Shown: positions 51,406 to 61,767, counted from the first letter of the stretch. The stretch is 64,000 bases of DNA from Desulfomicrobium sp. UBA5193 (GCA_002412965.1 DHWB01000003.1:300504-364503); one strand, 5' to 3'. Translations and numbers: made by a program. Notes: a model not told the origin generated them from the sequence alone.

Positions 51406-52635
51406 ATGGACCGAATTGAAGGATTTTTTCGACCTTCAAACATTTCAACCACTCTCAAACGGGCTGTCGATGCGGGAGTGGTGGCGATTGCCCTGTCGAT
51501 CTTGTTTGCCGCCGGCGGATGTCAACAGGCGGAAAAGGCGGCGGCTCCACCGATCCCCGTGGTGGAAGTGGTAAAAGTCATCCAGCAGGATGTCCCGATC
51601 TACAGCGAGTGGATCGGCTCTCTGGACGGTTCGGTCAATGCCGTTATCCGCCCGCAGGTCACTGGTTATCTGGTCAAGCAGAACTACGTCGAAGGTGAAA
51701 TCGTCAAGAAAGGGCAGGTGCTCTTCGAGATTGATCCGCGCACCTTCCAGGCCGAGGTCAAGCAGGCCCAGGCGGCCCTGGAGCAGGCCCGCGGGGAACT
51801 GTCCGCGCAGGAGGCCTCCGCTGCCACGGCGCGGGCCGATCTGGCGAGAGTCAAGCCGCTGGCCGCGAAGAATGCGGTTTCCCAGAAGGATCTCGACTAC
51901 GCCATCGGCCGTGATCTCGTCACCAAGGCCGCGGTCGTGAGCGCCAAGGCCGGAATCGCCGTGGCCGATGCCAACTTGGAAAAGGCCAAGCTGGAACTGA
52001 GCTTCACCAAGATCATCTCCCCCGTGGACGGCGTGGCCGGTATCGCCAAGGCCCAGCTGGGCAACCTGGTCAGCCCGAGCATGCAGGAGGAGTTGACCTC
52101 CGTCTCCACCCTGGATCCCATCAAGGCCTACATCAACGTCAGCGAACAGGAATACCTGAACGCCAAGTCCACCGAGAGCAAGGCGTCGGACGCCCCCCTG
52201 CAGCTGGTGCTGGCCGACGGCTCCGTCTATCCCCACATGGGGAAAATGGCCCTGGCGGATCGCCAGATCGATCCCGCCACGGGCACCCTGAAGATCGGCA
52301 CGTTGTTCCCCAACACGGACAACATGCTCCGGCCCGGCATGTACGGCAAGGTTCGGGCCAAGCTGCAGACCAAGGTCGGCGCGATGATCGTGCCGCAACG
52401 GGCGGTGACGGAAATGCAGGGCAAGTACCTTGTGGCCGTGGTTTCCCCGGACAACACGATCGATATCCGTCCGGTTGTGGTCGGCGAGCGGCTCGAGTCG
52501 GGCTGGATCATCGAGAAGGGAGTCAAGCCCGGCGAGGCCGTGGTCGCCGAAGGCACCCAGAAGGTCAGGCCAGGTCTGACCGTCACCACCAAGCCTTTCG
52601 AACCCGCGGCCACGACGCCCGCCGGCAAGGGGTAA
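51406..52635 (+). CDS. RND efflux periplasmic adaptor (AcrA/MexA-like)
   Basis: The 409-residue membrane-fusion protein has a signal with Cys39 at a lipobox-like site (AAGGC). Beta-barrel and lipoyl elements follow (IRPQVTGYLVKQNYVEGEIVKKGQVLFEIDPRTFQ), then a coiled-coil hairpin (~105-175), a second lipoyl half (FTKIISPVDGVAGIAKAQLGNLV) and a C-terminal membrane-proximal domain. It links the inner pump to the outer channel. AAAGGAG precedes the ATG. The pump gene starts four bases after its stop. Confidence 0.96.
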   Translation: MDRIEGFFRPSNISTTLKRAVDAGVVAIALSILFAAGGCQQAEKAAAPPIPVVEVVKVIQQDVPIYSEWIGSLDGSVNAVIRPQVTGYLVKQNYVEGEIVKKGQVLFEIDPRTFQAEVKQAQAALEQARGELSAQEASAATARADLARVKPLAAKNAVSQKDLDYAIGRDLVTKAAVVSAKAGIAVADANLEKAKLELSFTKIISPVDGVAGIAKAQLGNLVSPSMQEELTSVSTLDPIKAYINVSEQEYLNAKSTESKASDAPLQLVLADGSVYPHMGKMALADRQIDPATGTLKIGTLFPNTDNMLRPGMYGKVRAKLQTKVGAMIVPQRAVTEMQGKYLVAVVSPDNTIDIRPVVVGERLESGWIIEKGVKPGEAVVAEGTQKVRPGLTVTTKPFEPAATTPAGKG

Positions 52636-52639
52636 TCGC

Positions 52640-55600
52640 ATGGCAAGATTTTTCATCAACCGGCCCATCGTGGCCATGGTCATCTCCATCCTGATGCTCA
52701 TCGTCGGCATTGTCGCCATGCTGGGACTGCCCACGGCGCAGTTCCCGAACATCGTCCCGCCGGAAATCAAGGTTTCGGCCACCTACACCGGCGCCGACGC
52801 CCTGACCCTGGAGCAGGCTGTGGCCACGCCCATCGAGCAGGAAATGTCGGGCGTGGACAACATGAATTACATGTACTCCACCAACGCCAACAACGGCGAG
52901 ACGAAACTCACCGTCAACTTCGACGTCAAGACGGACCCCAACACCGACCAGCTCCTGGCGCAGATGCGCAAGGGACAGGCCGAGGCAAAGCTGCCGACCG
53001 AAGTGAAGGACTATGGCGTCAAGGTCGAAAAATCGACCTCCTCGCCCCTCATCATGTTCGGCCTCTATTCGCCGAACGGAACCTACGACAACGTCTTTCT
53101 GGCCAACTACTGCTACATCAACATCAACGATCAGATGACCCGCATCAAGGGCATCGCCAGCGTCACCGTCTTCGGCGCCGGACAGTATGCCATGCGGCTG
53201 TGGGTCAAACCCGACCAGCTGGCCAAGCTCAATATCACCATCCCCGAGATCATGAACGCCATCAAGGCCCAGAACACGGTCAACCCGGCCGGACAGGTCG
53301 GGGCCGAGCCGGTTCCGGCGGGGCAGGAGTTCACCTATACGGTACGGGCGCAGGGGCGTCTGCAGTCCGAGGAGGAATTCGGGGCCATCATCCTGCGCGC
53401 CAACACCGACGGCTCCGTGGTGCGCGTCAAGGATGTCGCGCGCATCGAGCTTGGTGCCCAGACGTACAGCCTGGAGGGCCGCCTGAACGGCAAGCCCACC
53501 GCGCTGATCGCCCTCTACCAAATGCCGGGCACCAACGCGGTCGAAGCCGCCGATGGTGCCAAGGCGCTCATGGCCAAACTTAAAGAGAACTTCCCGGCGG
53601 ACCTCGACTATGTCGTCTCCCTGGACACCACCCTCGCCGTGACCGAGGGTATCAAGGAGATCCAGCACACCCTCTTCGAGGCCCTGGTGCTGGTCATTCT
53701 GGTGGTTTTCATCTTCCTGCAGGGCTGGCGGGCGACGCTCATTCCGCTCCTGGCCGTGCCCGTGTCCCTGGTGGGCACGTTCATGCTCTTCCCGCTCCTG
53801 GGGTTCTCCATCAATACGCTGTCCCTCTTCGGTCTGGTTCTGGCCATCGGCCTGGTCGTCGATGACGCCATCGTCGTGGTCGAGGCGGTGGAGCATCACA
53901 TCGAGCACGGGCTGTCCCCCAAGGACGCGACCTTCAAGGCCATGGAAGAGGTCTCGGGGCCGGTCATCGCCATTGCCGTCATCCTGGCCGCGGTCTTCAT
54001 CCCCACGGCCTTCATCCCCGGCATAACCGGGCGGCTCTACCAGCAGTTCGCCCTGACCATCGCCATCTCGGTCATCATCTCCGCCTTCAACGCCCTGACC
54101 TTGAGCCCGGCCCTGTGCGCTTTGCTGCTCAAACCCAAGAAGAAGGGCACGGGGCCGCTTCAGAAGTTCTACGACTGGTTCAACCGTATGTTCGCTCGGG
54201 TGACGGACGGCTATGTCGGCGTCTGCCGGGTGGCCGTGCACAAGAGCTTCCTGAGCATGATGCTCCTCGTGGGCATCACGGTCCTGACGGGCTTCTTCGG
54301 CGGGCGGGTGGCCACGGGCTTCCTGCCGGAAGAGGACCAGGGCTACATGTACGGCGCGGTGCAGCTTCCCGACGCGTCGTCGCTGCAGAGAACCCGCGCG
54401 ATCACGGCCGAGGCCGAGAAGTTGATCATGGACACCCCCGGCGTGAAGTACTGCACCGCGGTCGTGGGCTACAACCTCTTGAGCGGCGTCACCAACACCT
54501 ACAGCACCTTCTTCTTCATCACTCTTGAGGACTGGGCCGCGCGCAAAGAGCCGGCCGTGCAATACGAGACCATCAAAAAAGGCATCAACCAGAAGCTTGC
54601 CGGGATCAGCGGGGCCATCGGCTTCGCCTTCTCGCCCCCGGCCATCCCTGGCATCGGCGCATCGGGCGGCGTGACCTTCATGCTTGAGGACCGGGCGGGC
54701 AAGGATATCGATTTTCTGGCCGCCAATGTGCAAACCTTTGTCGAAGCGGCCAAGAAACGTCCCGAGCTGGGCAGCGTGTCCACAACGTTCCGCCCGACGG
54801 TTCCGCAGCTCTTCGTCGAGGTCGACCGCGACAAGGTGCTCAAGCAGGGCGTCAAGATCGACGATGTCTACAAGACCCTGCAGAGCTTCATGGGCAGCGG
54901 GTTCATCAACTACTTCAACAAGTTCGGACGCCAGTGGCAGGTCTATATCCAGGCCGAGGGCGAATACCGGACGGACATCGAGAACGTCGGGCAGTTCTAT
55001 GTGCGCAACAGCGCGGGTGACACGGTGCCGCTTTCGGCCCTGACCACGGTCAAGAACATCTCCGGGCCGGAGTTCACCATGCGCTACAACCTGTACCGCT
55101 GTGCGCAGATCAACGCCAACGCCGCGCCGGGCTTCAGCTCGGCCCAGGCCATGAAGGCGCTCGAGGAGGTCTTTAGCGAAACCATGCCCACGGAGATGGG
55201 CTTTGACTACATGGGCATGTCGTTCCAGGAATGGCAGGCCCAGAAGGGCGTCTCGCCCATGGTCATCTTCGGCTTCTCGCTTCTGTGCGTGTTCCTGATT
55301 CTGGCCGCCCAGTACGAGAGCTGGTCCCTGCCGTTCTCGGTCCTGCTCGGCACGCCCATCGCCGTGGCCGGAGCCTTCGGGGCGCTCTTGCTGCGCGGGC
55401 AGGAGAATAACGTCTATGCCCAGATCGGTCTGGTCATGCTCATCGGCCTCTCCGCCAAGAACGCCATCCTCATCGTCGAATTCGCCAAGATGGAGTACGA
55501 GAAGGGCAAGCCGCTGCTGGAGGCCACCCTGGAAGGGGCGAGGCTCAGGCTTCGGCCCATCCTCATGACCTCGTTCGCGTTCATTCTCGGCTGCGTGCCT

Positions 55601-55822
55601 CTGGCCATCGCCTCCGGTGCCGGTGGACTCTCGCGTCAGATCATGGGCAGCGCGGTCATCGGCGGCATGCTGGCGGCCACGATCATCGGCGTCTTCCTCA
55701 TCCCCGTGTTCTACTACGTGGTGGAGAAGATCGGCGGAAAGAAGCCGAATCCCGTCGCGTCCGGAACATTACAGAGTCCTGCGGCGGCAGCCACCGGACA
55801 CAAGGAGGGGCACCATGCGTAA
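52640..55822 (+). CDS. RND multidrug efflux pump (AcrB/MexB, HAE1 type)
   Basis: The 1060-residue protein has 12 helices with two large periplasmic loops. The N-terminus MARFFINRPIVAMVISI is typical of HAE1 pumps, the proton-relay Asp pair is in GLVVDDAIVVVE (near 412), and GTPIAVAGAFGALLL and IGLSAKNAILIVEFAK are in the second half. It exports lipophilic drugs, bile-salt-like compounds or solvents using proton motive force. The three-gene operon is complete and in order. The overlapping antisense open frames are shadows. Confidence 0.97.
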   Translation: MARFFINRPIVAMVISILMLIVGIVAMLGLPTAQFPNIVPPEIKVSATYTGADALTLEQAVATPIEQEMSGVDNMNYMYSTNANNGETKLTVNFDVKTDPNTDQLLAQMRKGQAEAKLPTEVKDYGVKVEKSTSSPLIMFGLYSPNGTYDNVFLANYCYININDQMTRIKGIASVTVFGAGQYAMRLWVKPDQLAKLNITIPEIMNAIKAQNTVNPAGQVGAEPVPAGQEFTYTVRAQGRLQSEEEFGAIILRANTDGSVVRVKDVARIELGAQTYSLEGRLNGKPTALIALYQMPGTNAVEAADGAKALMAKLKENFPADLDYVVSLDTTLAVTEGIKEIQHTLFEALVLVILVVFIFLQGWRATLIPLLAVPVSLVGTFMLFPLLGFSINTLSLFGLVLAIGLVVDDAIVVVEAVEHHIEHGLSPKDATFKAMEEVSGPVIAIAVILAAVFIPTAFIPGITGRLYQQFALTIAISVIISAFNALTLSPALCALLLKPKKKGTGPLQKFYDWFNRMFARVTDGYVGVCRVAVHKSFLSMMLLVGITVLTGFFGGRVATGFLPEEDQGYMYGAVQLPDASSLQRTRAITAEAEKLIMDTPGVKYCTAVVGYNLLSGVTNTYSTFFFITLEDWAARKEPAVQYETIKKGINQKLAGISGAIGFAFSPPAIPGIGASGGVTFMLEDRAGKDIDFLAANVQTFVEAAKKRPELGSVSTTFRPTVPQLFVEVDRDKVLKQGVKIDDVYKTLQSFMGSGFINYFNKFGRQWQVYIQAEGEYRTDIENVGQFYVRNSAGDTVPLSALTTVKNISGPEFTMRYNLYRCAQINANAAPGFSSAQAMKALEEVFSETMPTEMGFDYMGMSFQEWQAQKGVSPMVIFGFSLLCVFLILAAQYESWSLPFSVLLGTPIAVAGAFGALLLRGQENNVYAQIGLVMLIGLSAKNAILIVEFAKMEYEKGKPLLEATLEGARLRLRPILMTSFAFILGCVPLAIASGAGGLSRQIMGSAVIGGMLAATIIGVFLIPVFYYVVEKIGGKKPNPVASGTLQSPAAAATGHKEGHHA

Positions 55823-57239
55823 CCTCATGCTGGTCCTTTTGCTGGCCATCGCCGGCGCAGGCTGCACCTTCGGACCCAACTATGCGCGTCCGGACCTGGA
55901 CGTCCCGGCCGTCTGGCGCGTGGAGGAAAGCGAGGCCAAGGAGCTGGCCGACACCGCATGGTGGAGCCAGTTCAACGATCCCGTCCTGAACGGGCTCATC
56001 GATAACGCCTTGCAGGAGAACAAGGATTTGCTCATTGCAGCCGCCCGCATCGAGGAATTCGCGGCCCGCTACGGCATCGTCCGCGCGGACCTCTTTCCCC
56101 AGGTCGGTGCCGGAGCCTCCTACATTCGCGAGCAGGTGACCCGGGAGGGCGAAAACAAGCCCGCTCCGGGGTACGCGACCCTGACCGAGACCTATTCGAC
56201 CAATATCAACGTCGCCTGGGAGATCGATCTCTGGGGGCGCATCCGCCGCAGCACCGAAGTCGCCCAGGCCCAGCTGCTGGCCACGGAGGAGGCCCGTCAC
56301 GGAGTCATCCTCTCCCTGGTCAGCAACGTCGCCTCAGCCTATGTGAACCTGCGCGGACTCGACAGGCAGCTAGAGATCAGCAGAAAAACAGCGCTAAGTC
56401 GTGAGGATTCCTACAAGATCTTCCAGGAGCGCTACAACGGGGGGATCATCTCCCTGCTGGAGCTGACCCAGAACAAGTCGCAATACGAAGAGGCCCTGGC
56501 CAGCATTCCCCCGCTGGAAAAGGCCATCGCCCAGCAGGAGAACGGTCTGTCCGTCCTTCTTGGGCGTAATCCCGGTCCCATCCCGAGGGGCCTCGACATC
56601 GACAGCCTGACCCTGCCTGCCATCGCCACAGGCCTGCCGTCCGACCTCCTGGAGAGGCGTCCGGACATCCGTCAGGCAGAGCAGGGCCTGGTCGCCGCAA
56701 ACGCCCAGATCGGAGTCGCCAAGGCCGCCTACTTCCCGGTCATCTCGCTGACCGGGCTCTTCGGCTTTGCCAGCGATGACTTGACCGACCTGTTCCGGGA
56801 TTCGGCGCAGATCTGGCAGTACGGCGCGCCGGTGACCATGCCCATCTTCACGGCGGGCAAGATCTCAGGGAACGTCAAGGCGGCCGAGGCCCAGCAGAAG
56901 CAGGCGCTGATAAGCTACCGGCAGTCCGTCCAGAACGCCTTCCGCGAGGTCAACGACTTTCTTGCGGACCGGCGGCAGACAGGCAGCCAGCTCACCGCGC
57001 AGAAACAGCAGGTCGGCTCTTTGCGCCAGTACGACGAGATCGCGCGGCTGCGCTACGACGAAGGCTATACGGACTTTTTGACGGTGCTCGACGCCGAGAG
57101 GAGTCTTTTCAACGCCGAATTGTCCTACACGCAGACGCAGGTCACGCTCCATCAGTCCGTGATCGGACTGTACAAGGCCATGGGCGGCGGCTGGGTGCAG
57201 GCTGCCGGACAGCTCGCGCCGACGGAGAATGTACAGTGA
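55815..57239 (+). CDS. RND outer-membrane channel lipoprotein (OprM/NodT family)
   Basis: The 474-residue product has lipobox GAGC (Cys17) and CTFGPNYARPDLDVPAVW. Two outer-membrane-efflux repeats follow, with EIDLWGRIRRSTEVAQAQLLAT and the second-half PSDLLERRPDIRQAEQGLVAANAQIGVAKAAYFP. It forms the trimeric TolC-like exit duct. Its ATG overlaps the pump stop by eight bases, with AAGGAGGGG upstream. Confidence 0.95.
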   Translation: MRNLMLVLLLAIAGAGCTFGPNYARPDLDVPAVWRVEESEAKELADTAWWSQFNDPVLNGLIDNALQENKDLLIAAARIEEFAARYGIVRADLFPQVGAGASYIREQVTREGENKPAPGYATLTETYSTNINVAWEIDLWGRIRRSTEVAQAQLLATEEARHGVILSLVSNVASAYVNLRGLDRQLEISRKTALSREDSYKIFQERYNGGIISLLELTQNKSQYEEALASIPPLEKAIAQQENGLSVLLGRNPGPIPRGLDIDSLTLPAIATGLPSDLLERRPDIRQAEQGLVAANAQIGVAKAAYFPVISLTGLFGFASDDLTDLFRDSAQIWQYGAPVTMPIFTAGKISGNVKAAEAQQKQALISYRQSVQNAFREVNDFLADRRQTGSQLTAQKQQVGSLRQYDEIARLRYDEGYTDFLTVLDAERSLFNAELSYTQTQVTLHQSVIGLYKAMGGGWVQAAGQLAPTENVQ

Positions 57240-57274
57240 TAGGATGTCATTTCACTATCAACAATCTTTGATCT

Positions 57275-57309
57275 CCCGGCCTTGAACGTTGTTCAAGGCC
57301 GGGATTTTC
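57275..57309 (+). terminator. Terminator of the RND efflux operon
   Basis: A perfect 13-bp stem (CCCGGCCTTGAAC / GTTCAAGGCCGGG) with a GTT loop is followed by ATTTTC, 35 bases past the channel stop. Confidence 0.9.
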
Positions 57310-57357
57310 ACCTTCCTGACGAAATTTCCGCAGATGTTCTTTGTACAGTTGGAAGAT

Positions 57358-57383
57358 GGATTCCCGCCTTCGCGGGAATGACG
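57358..57383. repeat. Dispersed palindromic repeat (TGGATTCCCGCC...GGGAATGACG type)
   Basis: TTCCCGCCTTCGCGGGAA is a near-perfect palindrome in the context GGA-palindrome-TGACG. It is a very common dispersed intergenic repeat in proteobacteria. Only one copy is in this window. Confidence 0.6.
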
Positions 57384-57524
57384 CGCGGGGCTCTGGATTT
57401 TTTTGAGTCCCCCTCTCTTGATGCGCGACAATCATGGCTGAATGGTTTTTTAAAATCATACTGAATAGTTTCGGGTCATTTCAACGCAATTCGCAGGAAC
57501 AGTCCCGAAAATCGAGTCAACATC

Positions 57525-58634
57525 GTGAACCCACTGCTCAAGGAAATCCGCCACAACCCGATGCTCTGGCTGCTGGCGTTCGTGCCTGTCGTGTTTGCCG
57601 CCGCGAAGCTTTTGCCCGAAGCGCACACGCTGCTTTTCGTGCTGTCCGTGTTGGCCATTGTGCCGCTCGCAGGGTTGCTTAGCCATGCCACGGAATCGGT
57701 GGCGGCCAAGACCGGAGATGCGGTCGGCGGGTTGCTCAACGCCACGCTGGGCAACCTGACCGAGCTCATCATCGCGCTGGCCGCCTTGCATGCCGGGCAA
57801 TACATGCTGGTCAAGGCGTCCATCGCGGGCGCCATTGTCACCAACACGCTGTTCATGCTCGGAGCGTCGTTCCTGCTCGGCGGGCTCAAGTACCATGTGC
57901 AGGAATACAACCGGGTCGGCGCGCGCATGCAAGCGGCGCTGCTCTTTCTGGCCACGATTTCGCTGATCATTCCGTCGGCGGTCTCGCGAGCCGACTCCAC
58001 AGTAGTGGCCGCGATCACCCAGAAGCTCAGTCTGGGCCTCTCTGTGCTGCTCATCATCACGTACGGGCTGAGCCTCCTGTTCTCGCTCAAGACGCACGGA
58101 GAGCTCTTCACCAGTCCGGAATCCGGCGAAACTGGTTCCAGCGACACCAGCGAAACACCGTTGCCCCTCGGCTTGGCCTTGGGCACGCTGGCCGGGGTCA
58201 CGGTGCTGGTCGCGCTGGTCAGCGAAATCTTTGTCGAGTCCGTGCAGAAGGCGGCGGAGGCGTTCGGCATGAGCCCGGCATTCGTGGGTTTTATCGTCGT
58301 GGCCCTGGTGGGCGGCGCGGCGGAGATGGCCTCGTCTTTTTCGGGCGCGCGCAAGAACCGCCTCGACCTGAGCGTGGGCATCGCCTTGGGCAGCGCGTCG
58401 CAGATAGCGCTCTTTGTCGCCCCCGTGCTGGTGCTCGCGAGCTATTTCATCGGCCCTGCGCCGATGGACCTGCAGTTCTGGCCGGGCGCGGTGGTGATGA
58501 TCCTCCTCGCAACCCTTACCGCGACGCTCGTAACCAACGGCGGCCGCTCGGCCTGGTTTGTAGGGGTGCTCCTGCTCATGGTCTACCTGATCTTCGCCAT
58601 GACTCTCTACATGCTGCCTCCCCGGGTTTCGTGA
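57525..58634 (+). CDS. Calcium/proton (cation/H+) antiporter, CaxA/ChaA type
   Basis: The 369-residue membrane protein has the two CAX repeats: GGLLNATLGNLTELIIALAAL (near 70) and VALVGGAAEMASSFSGARKNRLDLSVGIALGSASQIALFVAP (near 265). Each has the conserved acidic residue in a helix. About 11 helices are predicted, with an acidic loop near 195-210. It exports Ca2+ in exchange for protons. The probable start is GTG 57525. Confidence 0.92.
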   Translation: MNPLLKEIRHNPMLWLLAFVPVVFAAAKLLPEAHTLLFVLSVLAIVPLAGLLSHATESVAAKTGDAVGGLLNATLGNLTELIIALAALHAGQYMLVKASIAGAIVTNTLFMLGASFLLGGLKYHVQEYNRVGARMQAALLFLATISLIIPSAVSRADSTVVAAITQKLSLGLSVLLIITYGLSLLFSLKTHGELFTSPESGETGSSDTSETPLPLGLALGTLAGVTVLVALVSEIFVESVQKAAEAFGMSPAFVGFIVVALVGGAAEMASSFSGARKNRLDLSVGIALGSASQIALFVAPVLVLASYFIGPAPMDLQFWPGAVVMILLATLTATLVTNGGRSAWFVGVLLLMVYLIFAMTLYMLPPRVS

Positions 58635-58730
58635 GATGACCGCCGCGCATGGCGCTCGATTGCGCCACGTTGAAAAGCGGCCAGAGTGGCGGCGGATGTG
58701 TTGGCGCTGGCCGGATTTGAAGGATTTCGC

Positions 58731-59423
58731 ATGAAAAGTTCCATGGGCATGAAGGCTCCCTCTTCACGTTTCCACATCTTTTCGAGCAGGTTCACTCTCC
58801 TGCTCATTTCGATTGTCACCACCTTCGCCCTTGGTCCTTTTCTCGAAGGCTACGCAAGCATCAACCTCCTGACCGACATCTGCTTGTCCTCGATATTGCT
58901 CGCGGCGATCCCGGCGGTCAGCGACAAGCGAAGGACTTTCTACATAGCCTTGGCCTTTGCCTGTCCGTATCTCGTCTTGAAATGGGGCAGCACCCTTGCA
59001 AGCTCACCGTTGCCCTGGAATTTCGAGGAAATGTTCGGCGCTCTTTTTGTCTCCTATGTTCTCGTGCTCATCCTGTCGTTCATCGCACGCCAGCGCAAAG
59101 TGAGCAGAGACGTCATCATGGCCGCCGTGTGCGGATATTTTCTGCTCGGCCTCATGTGGAGCTTTGTTTATTTCTTCGTGGAGTCCATCCTGCCCGGCTC
59201 CTTTCAGTTTGCCCTGGATGGGCCAGGGGACAGCAATGTTTTCATCTATTTCAGTTTTGTCACCATGACCACCGTCGGATACGGGGATATGTTGCCCCTT
59301 TCCAACGCGGCCAGATCGCTGGCCATTCTCGAAGCCGTGATGGGGCAGCTCTATCTCGCCGTCACCATCGCGCGGCTCGTAGGGATGCAGGCCTCACAAA
59401 CGCAATCTGGACAGGATGAATGA
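58731..59423 (+). CDS. Two-pore-type potassium channel subunit
   Basis: The 230-residue membrane protein has about four to five N-terminal helices. A pore helix and the selectivity filter MTTVGYGDM come near residue 185, then a final helix. AAGGA precedes ATG 58731; the longer frame to 58686 is less likely. It lacks a RCK domain. It overlaps the next gene by ATGA, so channel and lipase-like lipoprotein are made together. Confidence 0.88.
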   Translation: MKSSMGMKAPSSRFHIFSSRFTLLLISIVTTFALGPFLEGYASINLLTDICLSSILLAAIPAVSDKRRTFYIALAFACPYLVLKWGSTLASSPLPWNFEEMFGALFVSYVLVLILSFIARQRKVSRDVIMAAVCGYFLLGLMWSFVYFFVESILPGSFQFALDGPGDSNVFIYFSFVTMTTVGYGDMLPLSNAARSLAILEAVMGQLYLAVTIARLVGMQASQTQSGQDE

Positions 59424-61357
59424 ATCACAACCCGCCGGTTAACTTACCAATAAAAATGAAGAAACTTAAAAAATCAAGCCCCCTCGTCATGAATTTTCTG
59501 TGGATGGCGCTCCTGCTCGGCAGCCTGGTCCTGACAGGTTGCGCCACCCCTGTTGGGGTGCGCACGCTCAAGGCTCAAGACGCCAACCGGAGCCTGACCG
59601 AGAGCGTCCTGTCGGATCAAAGCCTCAGCGCACCTACCCAGCAGATATTGAATCGTTCCGGGCTGGCGGAGAGGTTTCTCAAGGAACCTGCGGCAACAAT
59701 CCAGGCGTTGCGCTCGGGCATGCCCACGGTCCTCCGGTCGGACCGATACTTTGCCCTGGCCGAGCTGTCCTTTCTCCATGCGTCCGAGGGCGGGGAGAGG
59801 TCTCATTACCTGTCGGCTGCGGCGTACGCTTACGCCTTTCTGTTCCCCAAGGACGAGCGCGAGGTTCCGGACGCCTTCGATCCCCGTCTGGTGACGGCCG
59901 TCAACCTCTACAACCAGGGCCTGGCTCTGGGTTTTTCCAGTCAGGAATCGGAAATCATTCACCTTCAGGACGGTACGCGCACCCTACCTTTCGGCAAACT
60001 TCAGGTTCGGTTCGATCCGGCAGAACGCCTGTGGGGGCCGTTCAACCTGAGCAACTTTGTCGCTGCCGCCAGGTATGAAGTCCGAGGCCTGCGCAATGAC
60101 TATCGCTGGCCGGGCATCGGAACCGCCATGGTCGCGTCCCTGGAACACGTTCCGGGGCTGGATGCGCCGCAGTTTGCCCTGGTGCCTCCGAAATTGAAGC
60201 TGGCGGTCACGGCATTTCTTCGCTTCGAGAACATCGAGGAAGGGATTGAGAGCGGCTCGCTGAGCGGGGAGCTTACGCTGTTCACGACCCAGGACGCCTC
60301 GGAGATCGAGGTGAACGGGCGAAAGGTTCCGCTTGAATACCGTCCGTCCACGGCCCTGGCCTCCACCCTCGAAGGGTCGCAAGCCTATGACCTGGAACTC
60401 AAGGGGCTTTTTTCCGGAGACCTCTCTATTTTCAAGGAGTCGGCACGCTTCAAGGACAATGTGTTCCTCATGGCACCGTACCGTCCGGGCCTCATCCCTT
60501 TGGTGCTCGTGCACGGCACGGCTTCGAGCCCGGCGCGATGGGCGGAAATGCTCAACGAGATCATAAACGACCGCGAACTGCTGCAACGGTATCAGATCTG
60601 GCTGTTCACCTACAACACGGGCAACCCCATCCTCTATTCCGGAGGCCTCCTGACCCAGGGCTTGCGGAATCTCGTTCGGGAGCTGGATCCCGAAGGCAAG
60701 GATGAGGCCCTGCGCAAGATGGTCGTCATCGGGCACAGCCAGGGCGGCATGTTGACCCGGCTGACCGCCATCGACAGCGGAACCCGTTTCTGGGATCCGC
60801 ATTTCAATGTCCCCCTCGATCAGCTCGATGTCTCCGTCGAGACACGCCAGCTGTTCCAGCGCAGCATGTTCTACAAGCCGTTGCCCTTTGTCCGGCGCGT
60901 GATCTTCATTTCAACGCCCCACCAGGGCAGCTTTCTGGCCACGAACTGGGTCAGCTCCATGCTGCAGCGCGTCATTACCCTGCCGTTCACCATCCTGAGT
61001 CCTTTCACGGAGATTTTTGCAAAGACTCAAGGGGCGGTGAAAGACGGGCGCATGATTGAAAACGTGCCGCGCAGCACGGACAACATGAACCCTGGCCACC
61101 CGTTCATCCAGATCTTTGCTTCCATCCCGCTTGTGCCCCAGATCAAGGCCCATTCCATCATCGCCGTGGATAATCCGGAGGATCCGAAGGAGGAATGGAG
61201 CGACGGCGTGGTCAAGTATTCCAGCGCGCATGTCGAAGGCGTGGCTTCAGAGTATATTGTCCACTCCGGGCACTCCGCCCAAGAGAATCCTCAAGCCATC
61301 GAAGAGGTGCGCCGTATTCTCAAGGAAAATCTGCATGACGAGGGGCGCCCGGAGTGA
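59420..61357 (+). CDS. Alpha/beta-hydrolase lipoprotein (lipase/esterase-like)
   Basis: The 645-residue protein has a signal with lipobox LTGC (Cys41). An N-terminal helical domain (~60-170) has uncertain function, and residues ~200-345 are beta-rich. A C-terminal hydrolase begins LIPLVLVHGTASSPARW near 357 and carries the nucleophile motif GHSQGG near 440; STPHQGSF and a conserved His lie further on. It should act at the envelope on lipids or esters. Its ATGA overlap with the K+ channel gene is unusual and hints that both respond to the same condition. Confidence 0.83.
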   Translation: MNHNPPVNLPIKMKKLKKSSPLVMNFLWMALLLGSLVLTGCATPVGVRTLKAQDANRSLTESVLSDQSLSAPTQQILNRSGLAERFLKEPAATIQALRSGMPTVLRSDRYFALAELSFLHASEGGERSHYLSAAAYAYAFLFPKDEREVPDAFDPRLVTAVNLYNQGLALGFSSQESEIIHLQDGTRTLPFGKLQVRFDPAERLWGPFNLSNFVAAARYEVRGLRNDYRWPGIGTAMVASLEHVPGLDAPQFALVPPKLKLAVTAFLRFENIEEGIESGSLSGELTLFTTQDASEIEVNGRKVPLEYRPSTALASTLEGSQAYDLELKGLFSGDLSIFKESARFKDNVFLMAPYRPGLIPLVLVHGTASSPARWAEMLNEIINDRELLQRYQIWLFTYNTGNPILYSGGLLTQGLRNLVRELDPEGKDEALRKMVVIGHSQGGMLTRLTAIDSGTRFWDPHFNVPLDQLDVSVETRQLFQRSMFYKPLPFVRRVIFISTPHQGSFLATNWVSSMLQRVITLPFTILSPFTEIFAKTQGAVKDGRMIENVPRSTDNMNPGHPFIQIFASIPLVPQIKAHSIIAVDNPEDPKEEWSDGVVKYSSAHVEGVASEYIVHSGHSAQENPQAIEEVRRILKENLHDEGRPE

Positions 61358-61767
61358 GGCTGACAGAGTGGAAGACTTCACGTTGAATGCGAGAAAGACG
61401 CATGTTTGCGTTTTTGTCCATGATTGTCATGAGTTTGCACTATCACACTGAGCCGGATTGGGATATATTCTATGGCAAATGGACGGAGGCATGAAGACGC
61501 TGCATAACACACGACCACGAGTTGAATTCTTTGTCGCAAGAGGCGATATTTCGACTCCGAGGTGTTGGTTCGCCTCGTTTGCGTGAGCAGATGGATGGAA
61601 TTGTTTATTTTTGGGATATACGTTGTTTTGTTACAGCATGTTGCATTGATTTCTCAGCCTTGGTGCGAGGATGCCCGCAACATGATGAAACCCGGGCCTG
61701 CCCAAGAAGCGGGACGGCGCCTTTCTGATGACAGATTGAGGAAACATTCAACAAAGGAGAGGAAATC
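61358..61767. other. Intergenic region
   Basis: About 410 bases with no gene I can support. An AAAGGAGAGG ribosome binding site just before 61768 serves the next gene. Confidence 0.35.

Noticed and set aside
52583..54733. 716-codon open frame antisense to the RND pump gene
   Set aside because: Low-complexity Asp/Gly/His/Arg-rich translation opposite acrB, without RBS or family features: a shadow.
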